Shown here piece after piece: positions 1 through 13,471 of a DNA stretch of 64,000 nt. The DNA comes from Amphimedon queenslandica. Taxonomy: Eukaryota; Porifera; Demospongiae; Haplosclerida; Niphatidae. Position 1 is the first letter of the stretch. Every line of letters starts with the position of its first letter. The notes under the pieces were generated by a model. That model was not told the DNA's origin. It made no database searches and worked only from the letters and a program-made list of their open reading frames with translations. The DNA is taken from NCBI RefSeq assembly GCF_000090795.2, contig NW_003546296.1:266017-330016 (forward strand). Reading direction: 5' to 3'. The position numbers and the translations under genes are program-made.

Positions 1-1069
1 AGAGTGAGAGTTATGAATGTATAATTACGCATGTTTATCAGGTATAATTAGGCATGTACAATATAATCCACACATGTTCCTCCTACCCCCCCCCCACCTC
101 TAGTAGGTCTGACTGTTCTGGACTGGACTCAGGATCAAGATTAAAGTTGGTTGAGTGTGAGGTAGTATGAGAGTTATTAATGTATAATTATGCATTTTTA
201 TAATGTATTTTATGCATGTACAATATAATCCACATATTCTGCTCTCTCCCTCCACCCCCCCCTCTAGTAGTAGGTCCGGCTGACTGTTCTGGACTGGACC
301 CTGGTAAGGATTGATTGCATGTTTTCTGTTATTACATGTAATGGGATGAATAGTAGTAAAATGAGCCAATGGTTTAAAATTTTGAATAATTAAAAAAAAA
401 TAAAACAATAAAAAAAAATAAATTAATTAATTAAAAAGTAGGTGGGGCTAGTGGAGTTATAACCACACCCTCACTCAGTGGAGCTGTGACCACGCCCCCA
501 TAAAGGCTATTGTACTTGTACAGCCACAGTAATGCTAATGAGGTGGGCGGGGCTGCTATGTGTATAGCTATAGCTGAATAGCATTGACAGGAGGTCTGTG
601 GTGTCAGGAATAAAGAGAAATCAACGTAAAGGAACAGTATTGTTCCTCTCTGAAAGCTTAGGTCGGATTTTTTTTAAATAATGGAGCTTTTTGACTCTGC
701 AATTATACGGATCAGTGAAGCGTATAGTTTCCGTAGGTGCACGGGTTATCTTGCATAATAATGAGTTAATAACTAGTAAATTAACCAGTGGGCAGTCATA
801 ACATGAGGAATGGTTATACTCTATCAGAGAAAGAAAGAAGAGAATAAAAGAAGGAAAAGCTCTTAAATAAGTCAGTTTACTAACCTGGTCTACAGTCCAT
901 CATATTGTCGTATTGGTATTATTATTAACTGTTGTATTGGTATGGAATATGTAGCCATGTAACATGTATACTTGTGTTTACACTTTAATTTCAGTTGTAT
1001 TTTGTTTGGTGTAAAAACAGATAATTTGTAATCAATAATCAAATATTTTCCCTCTCTCTTTCTCTCAAG
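1..1069. other. Left-edge region without a confirmed gene; imperfect direct duplication and Myo9 upstream DNA
   Basis: No convincing ORF. Bases about 6-160 and 169-310 are an imperfect direct duplication (offset about 163 bases); each copy holds a C-rich tract, then CTCTAG and the shared core GACTGTTCTGGACTGGAC. The second copy is followed by CTG|GTAAGG. C-rich tract plus AG, short conserved core and a GTAAGG donor look like a duplicated small exon of a plus-strand gene lying off the left edge, but no protein family can be recognised. Bases 460-560 hold GC-rich interspersed motifs (CCACACCC, GGGCGGGGCT). An AATAAA at about 609 could end an upstream transcript. The rest should hold the promoter and 5' leader of the myosin gene. 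Confidence 0.35.
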
Positions 1070-1077
1070 ATGGCGGC
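1067..1077 (+). promoter_or_regulatory. YY1-type AAGATGGCGGC element over the myosin start codon
   Basis: The myosin start lies in AAGATGGCGGC, a match to the YY1 consensus that overlaps start codons of many animal genes. It also gives a good Kozak context (purine at -3, G at +4). It is preceded by a CT-rich tract that could instead be a splice acceptor for a 5' leader intron. The sequence match is direct; binding is inference. Confidence 0.4.
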
Positions 1078-2215
1078 TCCTAGAGACACACTTTCACTTA
1101 CTGTAATTACTAAAGACGTACAGTCAAGCCACACCCCTAACTCCTCCCCCTTATCAATAATAGCTAGTCGTACCACGAGCTCTGATGACATCATTAGGAT
1201 TTCACTTGATCGGCTCCAGGTTTATGAAGACTCCTCCCTCTTCTGCCTCGTCTGTCTCGATAAGAACGGTGACATCACTCATGCCTTCTCTCCTTCGGAC
1301 TATCCCCTAGTTGCCATGGAAACAGACGTCAAAGTAGGCGTGGCAAAGACCCTACATGTTCGTAAACGTGCCAGTGCCTCATCAAGCCTCTTGAGTTCTT
1401 TCACTGAGTCTCTGTCGGGTCTCACGTTAAGCGATAGTTTGGAGGCGTTGGCTGAAATTGATGACTTGTGTAAACTGGAGGATCTCACTGAAGACCTAAT
1501 GCTCTCGATTTTAAAGTCTCGTTTTGATTCTAACCGTATCTATACTTACGTTGGTTCAATCCTGATAGCCATCAACCCGTATTACTTCTATTCTATATAT
1601 AATCCTAAGTACTGCTCCCTCTACCAGGGGAAGCACCTCGGGGAACTCCCTCCTCACATATTCGCCATTGCTGACGACTCCTACTCTTCCATGTTAGCTG
1701 ATAAGACTGATCAGGCTGTCATTATTAGCGGGGAGAGTGGAGCAGGGAAGACTGAATCGACAAAGTTCCTCTTGCACCAGTTAATGCAGTTGTCTGCTAA
1801 ATATGAGGAAACCTCTTCCCTGGATCTCATCACACTCGGCACTGGTCCTGTGCTAGAGGTAGGTGATGGTTGCACTAATTACCAGCTGTACATGTACCTG
1901 TACTTTCATCCCTTTGTTGTGTTTATTTTAAAAGATGGTATAGTCTTGTTTTATTTTTTATATACATGTACAATGTCCACTTTCCATTATTATCATCATC
2001 ATCATCATCATCATTATTCTTAGTTCACATTCTTTTATTGCCTCATAAATTCATCAGTTTATATTGGGTGGTTAATGCCAACACTAGCAGCTGCTAGTCT
2101 GTACTGTTTGTGTATGTTTGTGTACAGAGACATTGTGTACACTTGTCCCTCTGGCATTTTTTAAATTTCTTATGACACAACCTGCATGACATCTACACCT
2201 GCTATTACTATTAGC

Positions 2216-2297
<82 letters not shown>

Positions 2298-4968
2298 TTA
2301 TTGCTAATATTATTTTGACTTTCTTGTTAATGTACATGTGCAGTATGTTTGATGTGAGTACATCCATTTCCTTTTTTATCAAATCCAATTCATTATCTAA
2401 TATCTACTACCCACCTTACATACATGTACATGTATACTGTACATGTACATGTACACATTCTAATGATTCCTTGTATAGCATTGGTACAGTTCATGCTGTG
2501 TTTGTTCTCTATTTGTTAAATGGTGGCAGTGAGAGAGAGTCTACTGTAAGTTATCATTACAGTAGCTTCACCTATTAGCAGCTTTTCCTGTAACGTACAA
2601 TCTATTGTATGTACATGTACATGTACAACAGATGTACATGTACATGTACTCTCTGTACACATGTAGCTCTATGTACATTACATACCACTGTTGTATATTT
2701 TCTTTTGATTTGTACCAGCTGTCATTGAGTTTTGCAACAAGATGGTGGATTTTATGCACAGCTGTATACATGTACGTGTAGGTGATTTCTTCACTAGCTA
2801 GTGGAATCATTAGCCAGTCTTCATAGTACATGTGTACATGTATGCATCTGTTGACAGCCAAACAGCTGCTATTATCAGGAGGAAGTTTGATAGTTAATTA
2901 GTTATAAGCAGATAAGACTGCATGTAGCTGGATCATATACTGTACTTACAGTATTATACACATTAATGTACATGTACATGTACATGTAGTTTATTATTGT
3001 CATTATTATTATTATTGATTTGTTATTATTATTTATTATTATTAATTGGATCATATCTTCCTTGTTTATCTTCATGTCCAGGCTTTTGGCAACGCAAAGA
3101 CGATTGCTAATAACAACAGCTCAAGATTTGGCAAATTTATACTAGTCAAGTTCAAGGAGAATGGAGCTTACTTTGGGTGAGTGTGGACATGTACTGTAGT
3201 ACAGGGACTTTGGCCTGATTTTTGAGTAGCTTTAAAAATTTATAAAAAATGCAATTTTGATAGGCAGGACATAAGTACATGTAGATGTGCTATTTGTGAT
3301 ATGTTCAGTATTGATGTACATATACTTATCCCTCTTTCCTCTCTCCCTCTCTCCTCTCTCCCTCTTTCCACTCTCCCTCTTTCCACTCTCCCTCTTTCCT
3401 CTCTCCCTCTCTCTTTCAGTGCTTCTATTGAGAAGTATCTTCTTGAGAAGAGCAGGATAATTAGCCAGGCACCAGGAGAAAGGTTTACCATTATTTTATT
3501 TATTTATGTATTTATTTATTATTAAGGAATTATCACGTATTTTATTACCTGTTATCTGGAGCTGATACCAACCTTAAAACTAAACTTCACTTACTGTCTC
3601 TCGATGAGTACCGCTACCTCCAGTCCTCAGGGACCAATGAATTGGAGGGAGGGGGAGACGAAGCAGCTGAATTCCATCGACTGAAAGAATCATTGAGAAT
3701 GTTGAAGTTTACTGGAGAAATACAAGACAGGTACAGTACATACATGTAATTATACATGTAGTTGTTTATTTAAACTTGTTGTTAATATATTGTTTATTGT
3801 TTAGTATGTTTACTGTCCTCTCTGCTATTCTACACATCGGGAACATTAAATTTGAAAAGGTAATTAATAAAGTGGGTGGGTGTGGTCTAATTACATTATT
3901 TATAGATCAGTGGAGGTGAGAAGGTTCAGGTGTCCAATCTTAAGACGGCTCAGGTCATATCAACTCTCCTTCAAGTTGATCAGGACATTCTCCTTGAGGC
4001 ACTCGTCACTCGTAAATCAAAAGCAGGTGGAATGGACACCTTTGTGACGCACTATAAACTTGATGAGGTGGGTGTGGTTATTCTAGTTAATTGATAGTTA
4101 TTAATTGACTTAGGCTATGGCTACCTGTGATGCAATGGCTAAAGCTTTATATGGAGCTCTCTTTGACTGGATAGTTGATAAGGTAAGGAGAGGAGGGAGG
4201 GATAACACCAGCTGTGTTTATTACTAGTGCTACATTGCTATACACCTGGTCTGTGTTTGAATTTAAATCCTTTTAAATTTATAAATAATAATAATAATAT
4301 ACCGTCCCTTGATTAGGTGAACGGAGCTCTGGTGGGTCAGTTTGCTAAAGGTCCTCATAAAGGGAATACCATTGGGGTTCTTGATATATTTGGATTTGAG
4401 GTCTTCCCAAAGAACTCATTCGAGCAGTTTTGTATCAATTATGCAAATGAACAGCTCCAGCAGTACTTTAATAAGCACATTTTCAAACTGGAACAGGTGC
4501 AGAATTATTATCATTGTCATTATTATGATTGTTATTGTTGTTGTTGTTGCTGTTGTTAGGTTGAGTACCAGTCCGAGGGTATTGAGTGGAGGAGTGTTCG
4601 TTTTGAGGACAACAGTGACTGCATTGATCTCATTTCTAAGAAACCAACTGGACTCCTCCCACTCCTGGACGAGGAGTGCAGGTACTTGAATGATACCGAT
4701 ATTATTACAAATGTACATGTACATGTATCTATTGGCCCTTTAGTTTTCCAGGTGCTGATGATCTGTCACTTTTTGGAAAGTTTGAGAGGCAGCATAAAGG
4801 AAGCTCCACCCACTACTCCTCCCCCCAGTTGAAGAGGAAGGAACCAGTCTTCACCATCAGTCACTATGCAAGCCCTGTCACCTACTCTATACAAGTAAAT
4901 CATCATTATTATTATCATCATCATCATCATTATTATTATTATTATTATTATTGTTATCATCATCATCA

Positions 4969-5006
<38 letters not shown>

Positions 5007-7183
5007 GTTGTTGTTGTTGTTGTTGTTATTTTAGGGTTTCAGAGAGAAGAACCGTGACCTCATGCGTCAGGATGTTGTTGAGGTCCTTAAGACGAGTCGT
5101 ATGAACCTTGTCCGGTCCCTGATCGGTCTTCATTCTTATGCTGCCCATCGGTGGAGACTAGCAACTGCTACTGTACTGGGAGCAGTGAGGTTCATCTGGA
5201 GTGGGAGGAGGAGGAGGAGGAGACAACAAGAGGAGGAGGATTATAACTTAGCCACAGTGAGAGAGAGAGAGAGATTGATAATATAATAATAATTATTATT
5301 ATTATTTTCTATTAGTCCTACAGTAGGAAGAAGAGACCAGTCTCCTCTCCTCCAGTGAGTCCAAGTCATGAAACCAAGAGGTACAGTAACCAGTAGCAGG
5401 TAGATCAGTCTGTGTCTCCCTCCATTTTACTAGCTCAGCAATGCAGAGAGTACTGTCAGCTAGTAATGTGCTAGGGGGTGTGTCTACTGACGATAAGGGA
5501 ACTGGTAATATTAAACTAAAGAGTGTGGGGCAGAGACTCTCAGCTGTACAAGAACCAGCTGGTAAAGGTACGTGTGTACATGTAGCTTAGGTACATCATT
5601 ATCATTATCATTATTGTCCTTCATTTTAAGATGATACAGACAGTGTTTCACTCCATCAGCTGTCAGCCCCTCACTCCTCAGCTGAGAGACACCCCTCCAT
5701 TGCTCACCTGTTCAAAAAGAAATGGCATCACTCCCTCAGAGCCAAGATGGAGGGAAAGAACGAGAGAGAGGACCTGGGCCTGCTAATGGCTACTGGCGGG
5801 CTAATGATGGGAGGGGCTGGGGGTGGAGTCAGCAGTAAAGATAAGATATATAGATCAGCCCCTAGAGTGGTAAGGGATTTTAATTAAAATATATTTTATT
5901 ATTTATTAATTTTATTAGAAAATTGATTCCAGTCGTACATCAGGTGGTAAGTTACAGCAGCTGGCCGGGACTGGCTCAAGTAGGCGTGGTCAAACTAAGA
6001 CAGTGAGTGCTGAGTTCCACACATCACTAGTCTACCTCATGGAGCAGCTGGAGAGGACACACCCTTACTTTATCAGGTGTATCAAATCAAATGGAGTAAA
6101 GGTACTATAGATTAATTAATGAATTTATTGATTATTAATTAATTATTATTAATAGGCTTCAAGACAGTTTGATTCTGAGCTAGTGACCCGACAGTTGCGA
6201 TACACTGGTATGATGGAGACCATTAGGATAAGGAAGGCAGGGTTCTCCGTTAGAATGACCTTTGAAGACTTTTATGAAAAATACCAGTTTCTTATTGGAC
6301 GGAAGGATAAGGACCTGGCCAATCAGATTAGAGGATTCCTTGAGACTCTGGGCTTTTCAAACAATGACGTTCAAATTGGAAATACAAAAGTAAACATAAG
6401 AACATGTATATGTATCAGGGAATGTTATAAAAATTGAGAATTCTCTACTTTTCATTTTTGGCAAAATTTGGCCCGAGACCATGTACTATAGTACAGGGAC
6501 TTTTACCTAATTTTGGAGCAACTTTAAAAATTCGTAAAAAAATCCAAATTTGATCGGAATTAGTTCAAACTTTCTACACAACATAAGAACATGTATATGT
6601 ATCAGGGAATGTTATAAAAATTGAGAATTCTCTACTTTTCATTTTTGGCAAAATTTGGCCCGAGACCATGTACTATAGTACAGGGACTTTTACCTAATTT
6701 TGGAGCAACTTTAAAAATTCGTAAAAAAATCCAAATTTGATCGGAATTAGTTCAAACTTTCTACACAACATAAGAACATGTATATGCATCAGGGAATGTT
6801 ATAAAAATTGAGAATTCTCTACTTTTCATTTTTGGCAAAATTTGGCCCGAGACCATGTACTATAGTACAGGGACTTTTACCTAATTTTGGAGCAACTTTA
6901 AAAATTTGTAAAAAATCCAAATTTGATCGGAATTAGTTCAAACTTTCTACACAACATAAGAACATGTATATGCATCAGGGAATGTTATAAAAATTGAGAA
7001 TTCTCTACTTTTCATTTTTGGCAAAATTTGGCCCGAGACCATGTACTATAGTACAGGGACTTTTACCTAATTTTGGAGCAACTTATAAAAATTCGTAAAA
7101 AAATCCAAATTTGATCGGAATCAGCTCAAACTTTCTACACAACATAAGAACATGTATATGTACATTGTGTATTAATTAAGAAC

Positions 7184-7237
<54 letters not shown>

Positions 7238-10200
7238 CATTTTCTGAAGGTGTTCATGAGGGATAGACAGAAGCATACATTGCAGGACCTCCTGGAGGAG
7301 AAGGTCCTGAATAAGATTATTGTAATTCAAAGATGGACAAGAGCTAAACTGCATCGCTGCCGGTTCTTACAAATGAGAAGAACCGTCTTATTAATGCAGG
7401 TACTGTATTAATGTATGCACATTTATGTACGTGTATCTTTAAATGACTATTATTATCATTATTTGCTTCATTTTCTCTCAGAGGTATTCAAGAGGGTTTC
7501 TATCTAGACAGAATTATTCTAACTATCGCCAGAGGGTTTGCTCTTCAGTGATCATCCAATCATCCTGGAGGACATACTTTCACAGAAAACGTTTTCTACT
7601 TTTAAGAGAAGCAGCTGTTCTATTCCAAGCACACTGGAGGGGGAAGTCAGCTAGGAAGACGTGAGTCAAGTGTTCCATTTTTAATTGTTTGTGTGTGTAC
7701 TAGCTAATACATTAGTCAATTTAGTGAGTGACATCTTTAAATGTTAAAATGAATAAACTTTATTATTTATTAGTTATTACGCTGCTCTTGAAAGAGAGAG
7801 AGAGAGGAAGAGACTGTTAGAAGAAGAAGCTATAGAGAAGGAGCAAATCAGACGAGAGAGAGAAAGGAAAATGGCTGAGGAAGAGCAGTCTTTATTAAGT
7901 GATCTTGAGTCACTTGAAACTGAAATATTGCAACAAGAAAAGGAAAGGGATGCTCCTCTAGTCCTAGCTGACATTGATACTCTACTCTCTACCTCTAATG
8001 GTGGTGATAGACCTGAAACCACACCCACCAAAACTGTGGCCACACCTACTTTAGCCACACCCATTACCGAAGTTATCTCTCCTTCTGTTACTGACACCAC
8101 ACCCACTATTGCCGATTCAGAATTTAATAAAAAATTTAAAAATTCTGAAGAAGCTCCACCAACTGACTCCGCCCAAATTACTGGTATTATAGATCAGTTC
8201 TCTGGTAACCATGACAACAAGCCACACCCTGTTAAGCTCTCTCGGAAGGCTCCCATTGGTCGTGTGAAGTCGCCGTTTCTTGAAAAAGAAAACCGTCAAT
8301 CTGTGACCCCTTCACCGGAACCCCTCAAGGGAAATTCCTCCCCAGAACCCCTGCAAGAAGGCAATGAAAATATTATTGTAATGAAAGATGATATTCCTCT
8401 TGTTACTAAAGAACTTCCGGTTGTCATGGAAACGAGGACCACACCTTTAAAAGAAGCTCCTGCAGTTCGTAAGAAGCCTCAACGATGGAAAGTACAGAAC
8501 AAGACTGGGGGCCACACCCCCTCAGGTCACACCCCCAAACCACCTGATGACCTCTTGCTAGACTCTTTATCTGATGAAGATCTTGATACTACTGTTACCA
8601 CGACAACTGAAGAGGGTGTGGCCTCTAATAAAGAGGCTCCGCCCACCAAAAGAGGTATCACTCGTTCACTAGGCGATGCTGCTGAATTAGATAATGAAAC
8701 TCCGCCTACTTCATCTTCAACTCTCACTACTTCACTCCACCTCTCAGAGGCACTCAAGAGTCGGTCCTTTGATGAAACGTGTGAGTTTACACGAGGACTC
8801 TCACCTGATGACATGTACCAGGCAAACTATCAGTTGAGACACACTGGAGACACACCCACTGGGGAAAGGTTAGCTTTGATCATGTACATGTACATTAACA
8901 GCTGGTTTTTGAAAATGGATTTTAAAAACTCACAATTAAAAATCAATGTAATACTATTGCCGTTAGGTTCAGGCCATAATCCTCAAACCCATGCAGCCAT
9001 TATGATATCCTTTCTCTCTCTTAGGGAGGAGGAGTCAGCTCGTGAGAGTCCTAAGGAGAGTCGGTTTGTAGTGAACAGGAAGAGATGGGGGAGGAGGAGT
9101 CCTAAACTAAAAGGACCCAAGAAGGAGGCCGGGGGGCACCCCCTCCTTTCAAAGATACAAAGGATCACCTCACCCAGTGCCAGTGGGGAGAACACACCAT
9201 ACCTTGGACTGAGTCCTTCAAAGAAACCACCTAACCTATCAAAGGATTCAAAACCAAGTAATGGTTACGTCTTCATGTATATAATGTATTTAATTTATTG
9301 TTTGAAACAGATGTCCATTCGTATAAAACCAGTTCCATGAACAAGTCTTTGGTGTGTCTGGTGTGCAGTAAAGGGTTCAGTGGGTTTCTGAAACAAGGAT
9401 CTAAATGCGTCAGTAAGTACTTCAACAATACCTGATCATCATATATTACTCGTGGATACTCTCCTCCCTTTTCCTTCAGCCTGTGGTATTGTTGTTCATA
9501 AACACTGTCATGACAGAGCTCCACTGTGTAACGACCCTGCCAGACCTGGTCAACAGGTTGTCATGGCAACGGAGGTTGTGGTATCTGATAATGATGAATT
9601 GGACGAGCTCTCACGATTTTTAGTGGAAAAAGTAACAACATTCATTTATTAATATTTATTGATATTCTTGTTACAGCACGTGCAGTTACTTCATAAAATG
9701 GCTCAACTCACGCCTGATAGAACTGAGCCGCTTGATAATATCTTTCAAAAGTCTTTGTGTGAATTCCAGTTCAATCTTGTCTCCAATTACTCACTCACAG
9801 TCCAACAGCATCAGGTATGAGCTACATGTACTTATGTCAACCACTTGATGCTCTTTCTGGTTGAGCTTTTAGTTTTAATTTGATGAATTTGTGGCCTTTT
9901 TACACATGTACATTGTACGTATGTGCATAAAATGGTGTAAAATGGTTCAGTTTTATTTGCCAAATTTGCCAAAATTTCCCTCCATTGAAATTGCCACTTG
10001 CTGCACTGTACATGTACATGTACGTGTACATATACATGTACATGTACATGTACGTGTACATGTACATGTACATATACATGTACACGTATTATTAATGTAT
10101 ATTTCTTCTTAAAGGATTCTTCTGATACCAACGGTCACACAACAGCTTCAACTCCTCCCACTAATATTGACTCCTCCTCCTCCTCTTCTACAAAGAACAC

Positions 10201-10383
10201 TCCAGTCACTTATACTATGGACAATCTGGTCAACAAGTTCTCCAGCATCTATCGCTCTATGGGGTACAATGAGAACCTTCCTCTTCATTCATCTGATGTC
10301 GCTATTGGAGTCAATCACATTAGGACACTCCTCGATGAGTTTGTAAAATCAAGGTAATTATCATTGTTATTATTATTATTATT

Positions 10384-10423
<40 letters not shown>

Positions 10424-10862
10424 TAGACAATACAGGGTGAGGGTTTTAAGTAATGATTCTAAAATGCGGCCAACAAAAATGAAAAGAAGAAAATCGACAG
10501 CTACCAAGGAAGTTCACTTCAGGGTATGAGAATCAATACTTGTACTTTTAATATTTAACCCTATCCCTCCCTCTCTCTCTCTCTCTCTCTTACAGACTCA
10601 TAAAGGCCACAAGTTTGTTCTGACTCAGTTTAATGCTAGGACAGTCTGTGATCAGTGCTCTGTTCTCATTCCTGTACTGGCTAAAGGGGAAATGTGTCAA
10701 GGTTAATTAAGTATTAATAACTGTTAATTAACTATTAATAACTGTTAATTAACTATCATAGAGTGCAGTTATGCTTGTCATGAATATTGTACTAAGAAGG
10801 TGTCACTGAAATGTGAAGGAAAAGGGTGGAGCAGAGGGGGAGGAGCTAAAGTAATCTATTAA

Positions 10863-10923
<61 letters not shown>

Positions 10924-11944
10924 CCTTATCCTTCAGGTTGCTAATGAGGTTTCTTCTAAGTCAAGGTTTGGAGTGCCATTAGAGCAACTGGTTCCAGCTG
11001 GTGCAATAAAAGTACCAACCTTCTTAGAGAAGTGCTTCATTTGCATTGAAAACAATGGTACATTAATCACTAATTTTATTTATTTATTTATTATTATTTA
11101 TTTTGAAGGTCTTTATACTCAAGGTATATACAGGCGATCAGCAGGTGGCTCTAGTAAAAGATCAGTAAGAGAGGCCCTTGAGAATGGTACATTAATTAAT
11201 ATTAATTAATAATGAATTAACGAGTCTCACATCTTTCCAGATCCTGAGGGAGTTGATTTAGATAACTTTAGTTTATATGCAGTGGCCGCCACTGTCACTT
11301 CTTTTTTTAGAGAGCTCCCTCAACCACTTCTAACCCGCCACCTCTACAATGACTTTATAAGAGCCACTGGTAATATACCCACTGTTTATTTATTTATTTA
11401 TTTATTTATTTAAAGATCTGTCTGATCCTGCTGATATGATGGAGACGCTCCACAGGATTATAGATCGTCTTCCTGACATGAATCACTGTGTTTTTGAGAG
11501 ACTGATATTCAACCTAGCCAGGTAGGAGGTAGTCCCTTCAGTGGGAATCATCTTCAACTGTCTCTGTTATCTCTCTAGGATAGCACAGCAGGGAGCAGTC
11601 AATAAAATGGATCCACACAATCTTGCCATCATATTTGCTCCGTCTCTTTTACAAGGAGACAATTCTTCTAATCCGGACCAGCTCCTAAAGATGATGCCTA
11701 AACAGACAAAGTGATGAGCATACAAGAACATAGTTACACCTACACATAGTTACATGAGAATATCAGGACAACCCACGATAGCCTTGTCACATTGCATGCA
11801 TTTATAAAGTCAAGCTTAAGGCACTGCAGACCAGTCTCTGCTTGCATGGTGTTTTCTTCAAAGGAAAATTTTTGAATGTTCATCAAATGCCCTGACTTAA
11901 TGATATGCATGAATCCTGTACAGTTACTGACACACACATACAGT

Positions 11945-11988
<44 letters not shown>

Positions 11989-12150
11989 GTTGTTGTTGTT
12001 GTTGTTGTTGTTTACAGGGTAATAGAGAGTATTATTAATGAACAGTTGGATAAACTAGCTGTTACTCTTAAAGATATTCGTGACCTCACTTCAGTAGCAA
12101 GAACTGCGGCTAACAGACTGAGCAAACTACAAGAAGACACCAAGGAGAAT

Positions 12151-12207
<57 letters not shown>

Positions 12208-13471
12208 GATGATGATGATGATGATGATGATAAATACTCCTTTTCATACGTTACATGTAGCAGTTTGCCTCATTCCTTATAATCCTTCACAATACAGTAC
12301 TGTATCCACTATATCATGGACACCACAGTGTGTCTATACTCTGTTGCTATGTTATTAGTAACTACTGCCGCCTTTATCTGTTTGTCTCTATTAGTTGATG
12401 GTATGTTATTCTTTCATTGTAGCGTGTGCCAGCTGTGGCTCTTACTGTAATCAATGGCAGTTGTTCATGCTACATAAAACAACATTCTAAAGTTCCACCA
12501 TCAGCTACTAGTACATGTACATATATATATATCCAATACCAAAAGGCCTCAATACACTATCAGTCTACACACTGTAGCTTTAGACTGTAGAAGAAACTGT
12601 AGGCCAACTATACTGTAAAGTGTGGACTCTCTCCTCTCTTGACACTGCACTATAGTACTTGTTTAACTGTCTCTTCTTTGCTCCAGGTTAAATCTCCTGC
12701 TCCTTTAAAGAAGAAGATGGAAGCTTTAGAGGAAAAGAAAGAGAATGAGAAGAAGAGCCATCAGTTGGAGAATGGCAGTCAACAAGAAGAGGCTATATCA
12801 GAGAAAGAAAGACTAAAGAATGAACTGAAACTCATTGAAAGAGACAGGTACTGTACATATTGACAATTATAGTATCATCATCATCATCATTATTATTATT
12901 GACATGTTGTTATTGTATAGAGCTGTGTTGACAGCAAGTCTTCCTAAACTGGAGCCATTTCCAAGTCACACATTGAATAAAAGGTCTGAGACTTTTCCTT
13001 CATCTTCTCTCTCAACTAGCAATGGAGGACAGTCTCATGTAGCCATTACTGGTACAGGGAGGGAAGAGTTCCTTAAAAGACAACTGATGTTTGCTGGAGG
13101 AGAGGAAGCTGTTCATAGAAGTCCTTGTGTTATTAAAGTAGAAAATGAAGAGAGAGAGGAACTGTCAGTACCACCAGTTCAGGAAGAACCAGTAGCAGTT
13201 GCCACTGATGAAGAGAAGGAACTAGCTGAAGAGAATCAACAAGAGAATGAAGCTGAAGAAAGAGATTCATTACCAGGTGCATAGTATATAACTGTTCAAT
13301 ATGGTCTTGTTTCATTATTATCGTGTTTTAGATTTACCAGCTGCTGTTACACTCTCATCTCTCACTAAAAATAGAGTAACTCAAAAACCTTTTGCAAAGC
13401 GGCGACCGCCCACGCGTCATAACCTCATCAACCAATCAAATTTGACGAACAATGAAGATAACATACAGTGA
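1070..13471 (+). CDS. MYO9: Unconventional myosin-IX with RhoGAP domain (36 exons, about 2300 aa)
   Basis: Actin motor that also inactivates Rho. Exons: 1070-1858, 3082-3176, 3420-3482, 3527-3730, 3805-3859, 3906-4067, 4114-4182, 4317-4496, 4560-4681, 4744-4894, 5035-5256, 5316-5380, 5434-5567, 5631-5869, 5919-6101, 6156-6389, 7250-7399, 7482-7660, 7774-8868, 9025-9257, 9311-9412, 9480-9631, 9677-9814, 10115-10353, 10427-10523, 10596-10701, 10762-10850, 10937-11057, 11109-11186, 11241-11369, 11416-11521, 11579-11710, 12018-12150, 12687-12847, 12921-13276, 13332-13471. The N-terminal ~110 residues look like the RA-type domain of the family. The motor has GESGAGKT (near residue 221), [10 protein letters not shown] and DIFGFE, and the long Ser-rich loop-2 insert typical of class IX (about 705-850). 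Four or so IQ motifs span 990-1100. A long acidic, Pro-rich disordered region follows. Two C1 zinc fingers lie at about 1543-1592 (H-X12-C-X2-C-X13-C-X2-C) and 1785-1840. The RhoGAP domain (about 1850-2080) keeps the arginine-finger motif GIYRRS and [12 protein letters not shown] basic coiled tail ends the protein. All exon phases agree. Confidence 0.95.
2218..2296. repeat. (ATT)n microsatellite in myosin intron 1
   Basis: About 26 near-perfect TTA/ATT units inside the 1.2-kb first intron (1859-3081), the longest in this gene. The intron also carries several palindromic TACATGTACATG runs (about 2420-2452, 2608-2650, 2828-2842, 2964-2988). No other feature seen in this intron. Confidence 0.9.
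3320..3418 (+). repeat. Pyrimidine minisatellite serving as polypyrimidine tract of myosin intron 2
   Basis: Tandem CCCTCTTTCC(A)CTCT units of about 17 bases run directly into the acceptor CTTTCAG of exon 3 (3420). The array therefore supplies the polypyrimidine tract of the 3' splice site. Confidence 0.7.
6394..7160 (+). repeat. 186-bp tandem repeat, array A: four units plus a partial fifth, in myosin intron 16
   Basis: Units begin at about 6394, 6581, 6768, 6954 and 7142, so periods are 186-188 bases. Each unit carries ACATGTATATG, GAGAATTCTC, the palindrome GTACTATAGTAC and the A-rich segment AAAAATCCAAATTTGATCGG. Copies are almost identical, implying recent amplification or homogenisation. 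The array starts only four bases after the exon 16 donor (ACAAAA|GTAA) and ends near an (ATT)n run that leads to the exon 17 acceptor. Here 'plus' is defined as the orientation in which a unit reads ACATAAGAACATG. Confidence 0.95.
10862..10923 (+). repeat. (ATT)n microsatellite before myosin exon 28
   Basis: About 20 ATT units fill most of the intron between exons 27 and 28 (10851-10936), ending close to the acceptor CCTTCAG. Comparable (ATT)n or (GTT)n runs lie before exons 9, 11, 17, 25 and 33 of this gene. Confidence 0.85.
11946..12236 (+). repeat. (ATT)n(GTT)n before myosin exon 33 and (AAT)n(GAT)n after it
   Basis: About 14 ATT then 8 GTT units run up to the acceptor TTTACAG of exon 33 (12018). 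The donor of the same exon, GAGAAT|GTAATAATAATA, is the start of an (AAT)n run of about 18 units followed by (GAT)n to about 12228. The exon is thus flanked by microsatellites that include its splice sites. The rest of the intron (12237-12686) shows nothing I can name. Confidence 0.85.

Noticed and set aside
6394-7160. CRISPR-like array of near-identical repeats
   Set aside because: There are no unique spacers between short repeats; whole 186-bp units are repeated head to tail in a eukaryotic intron.
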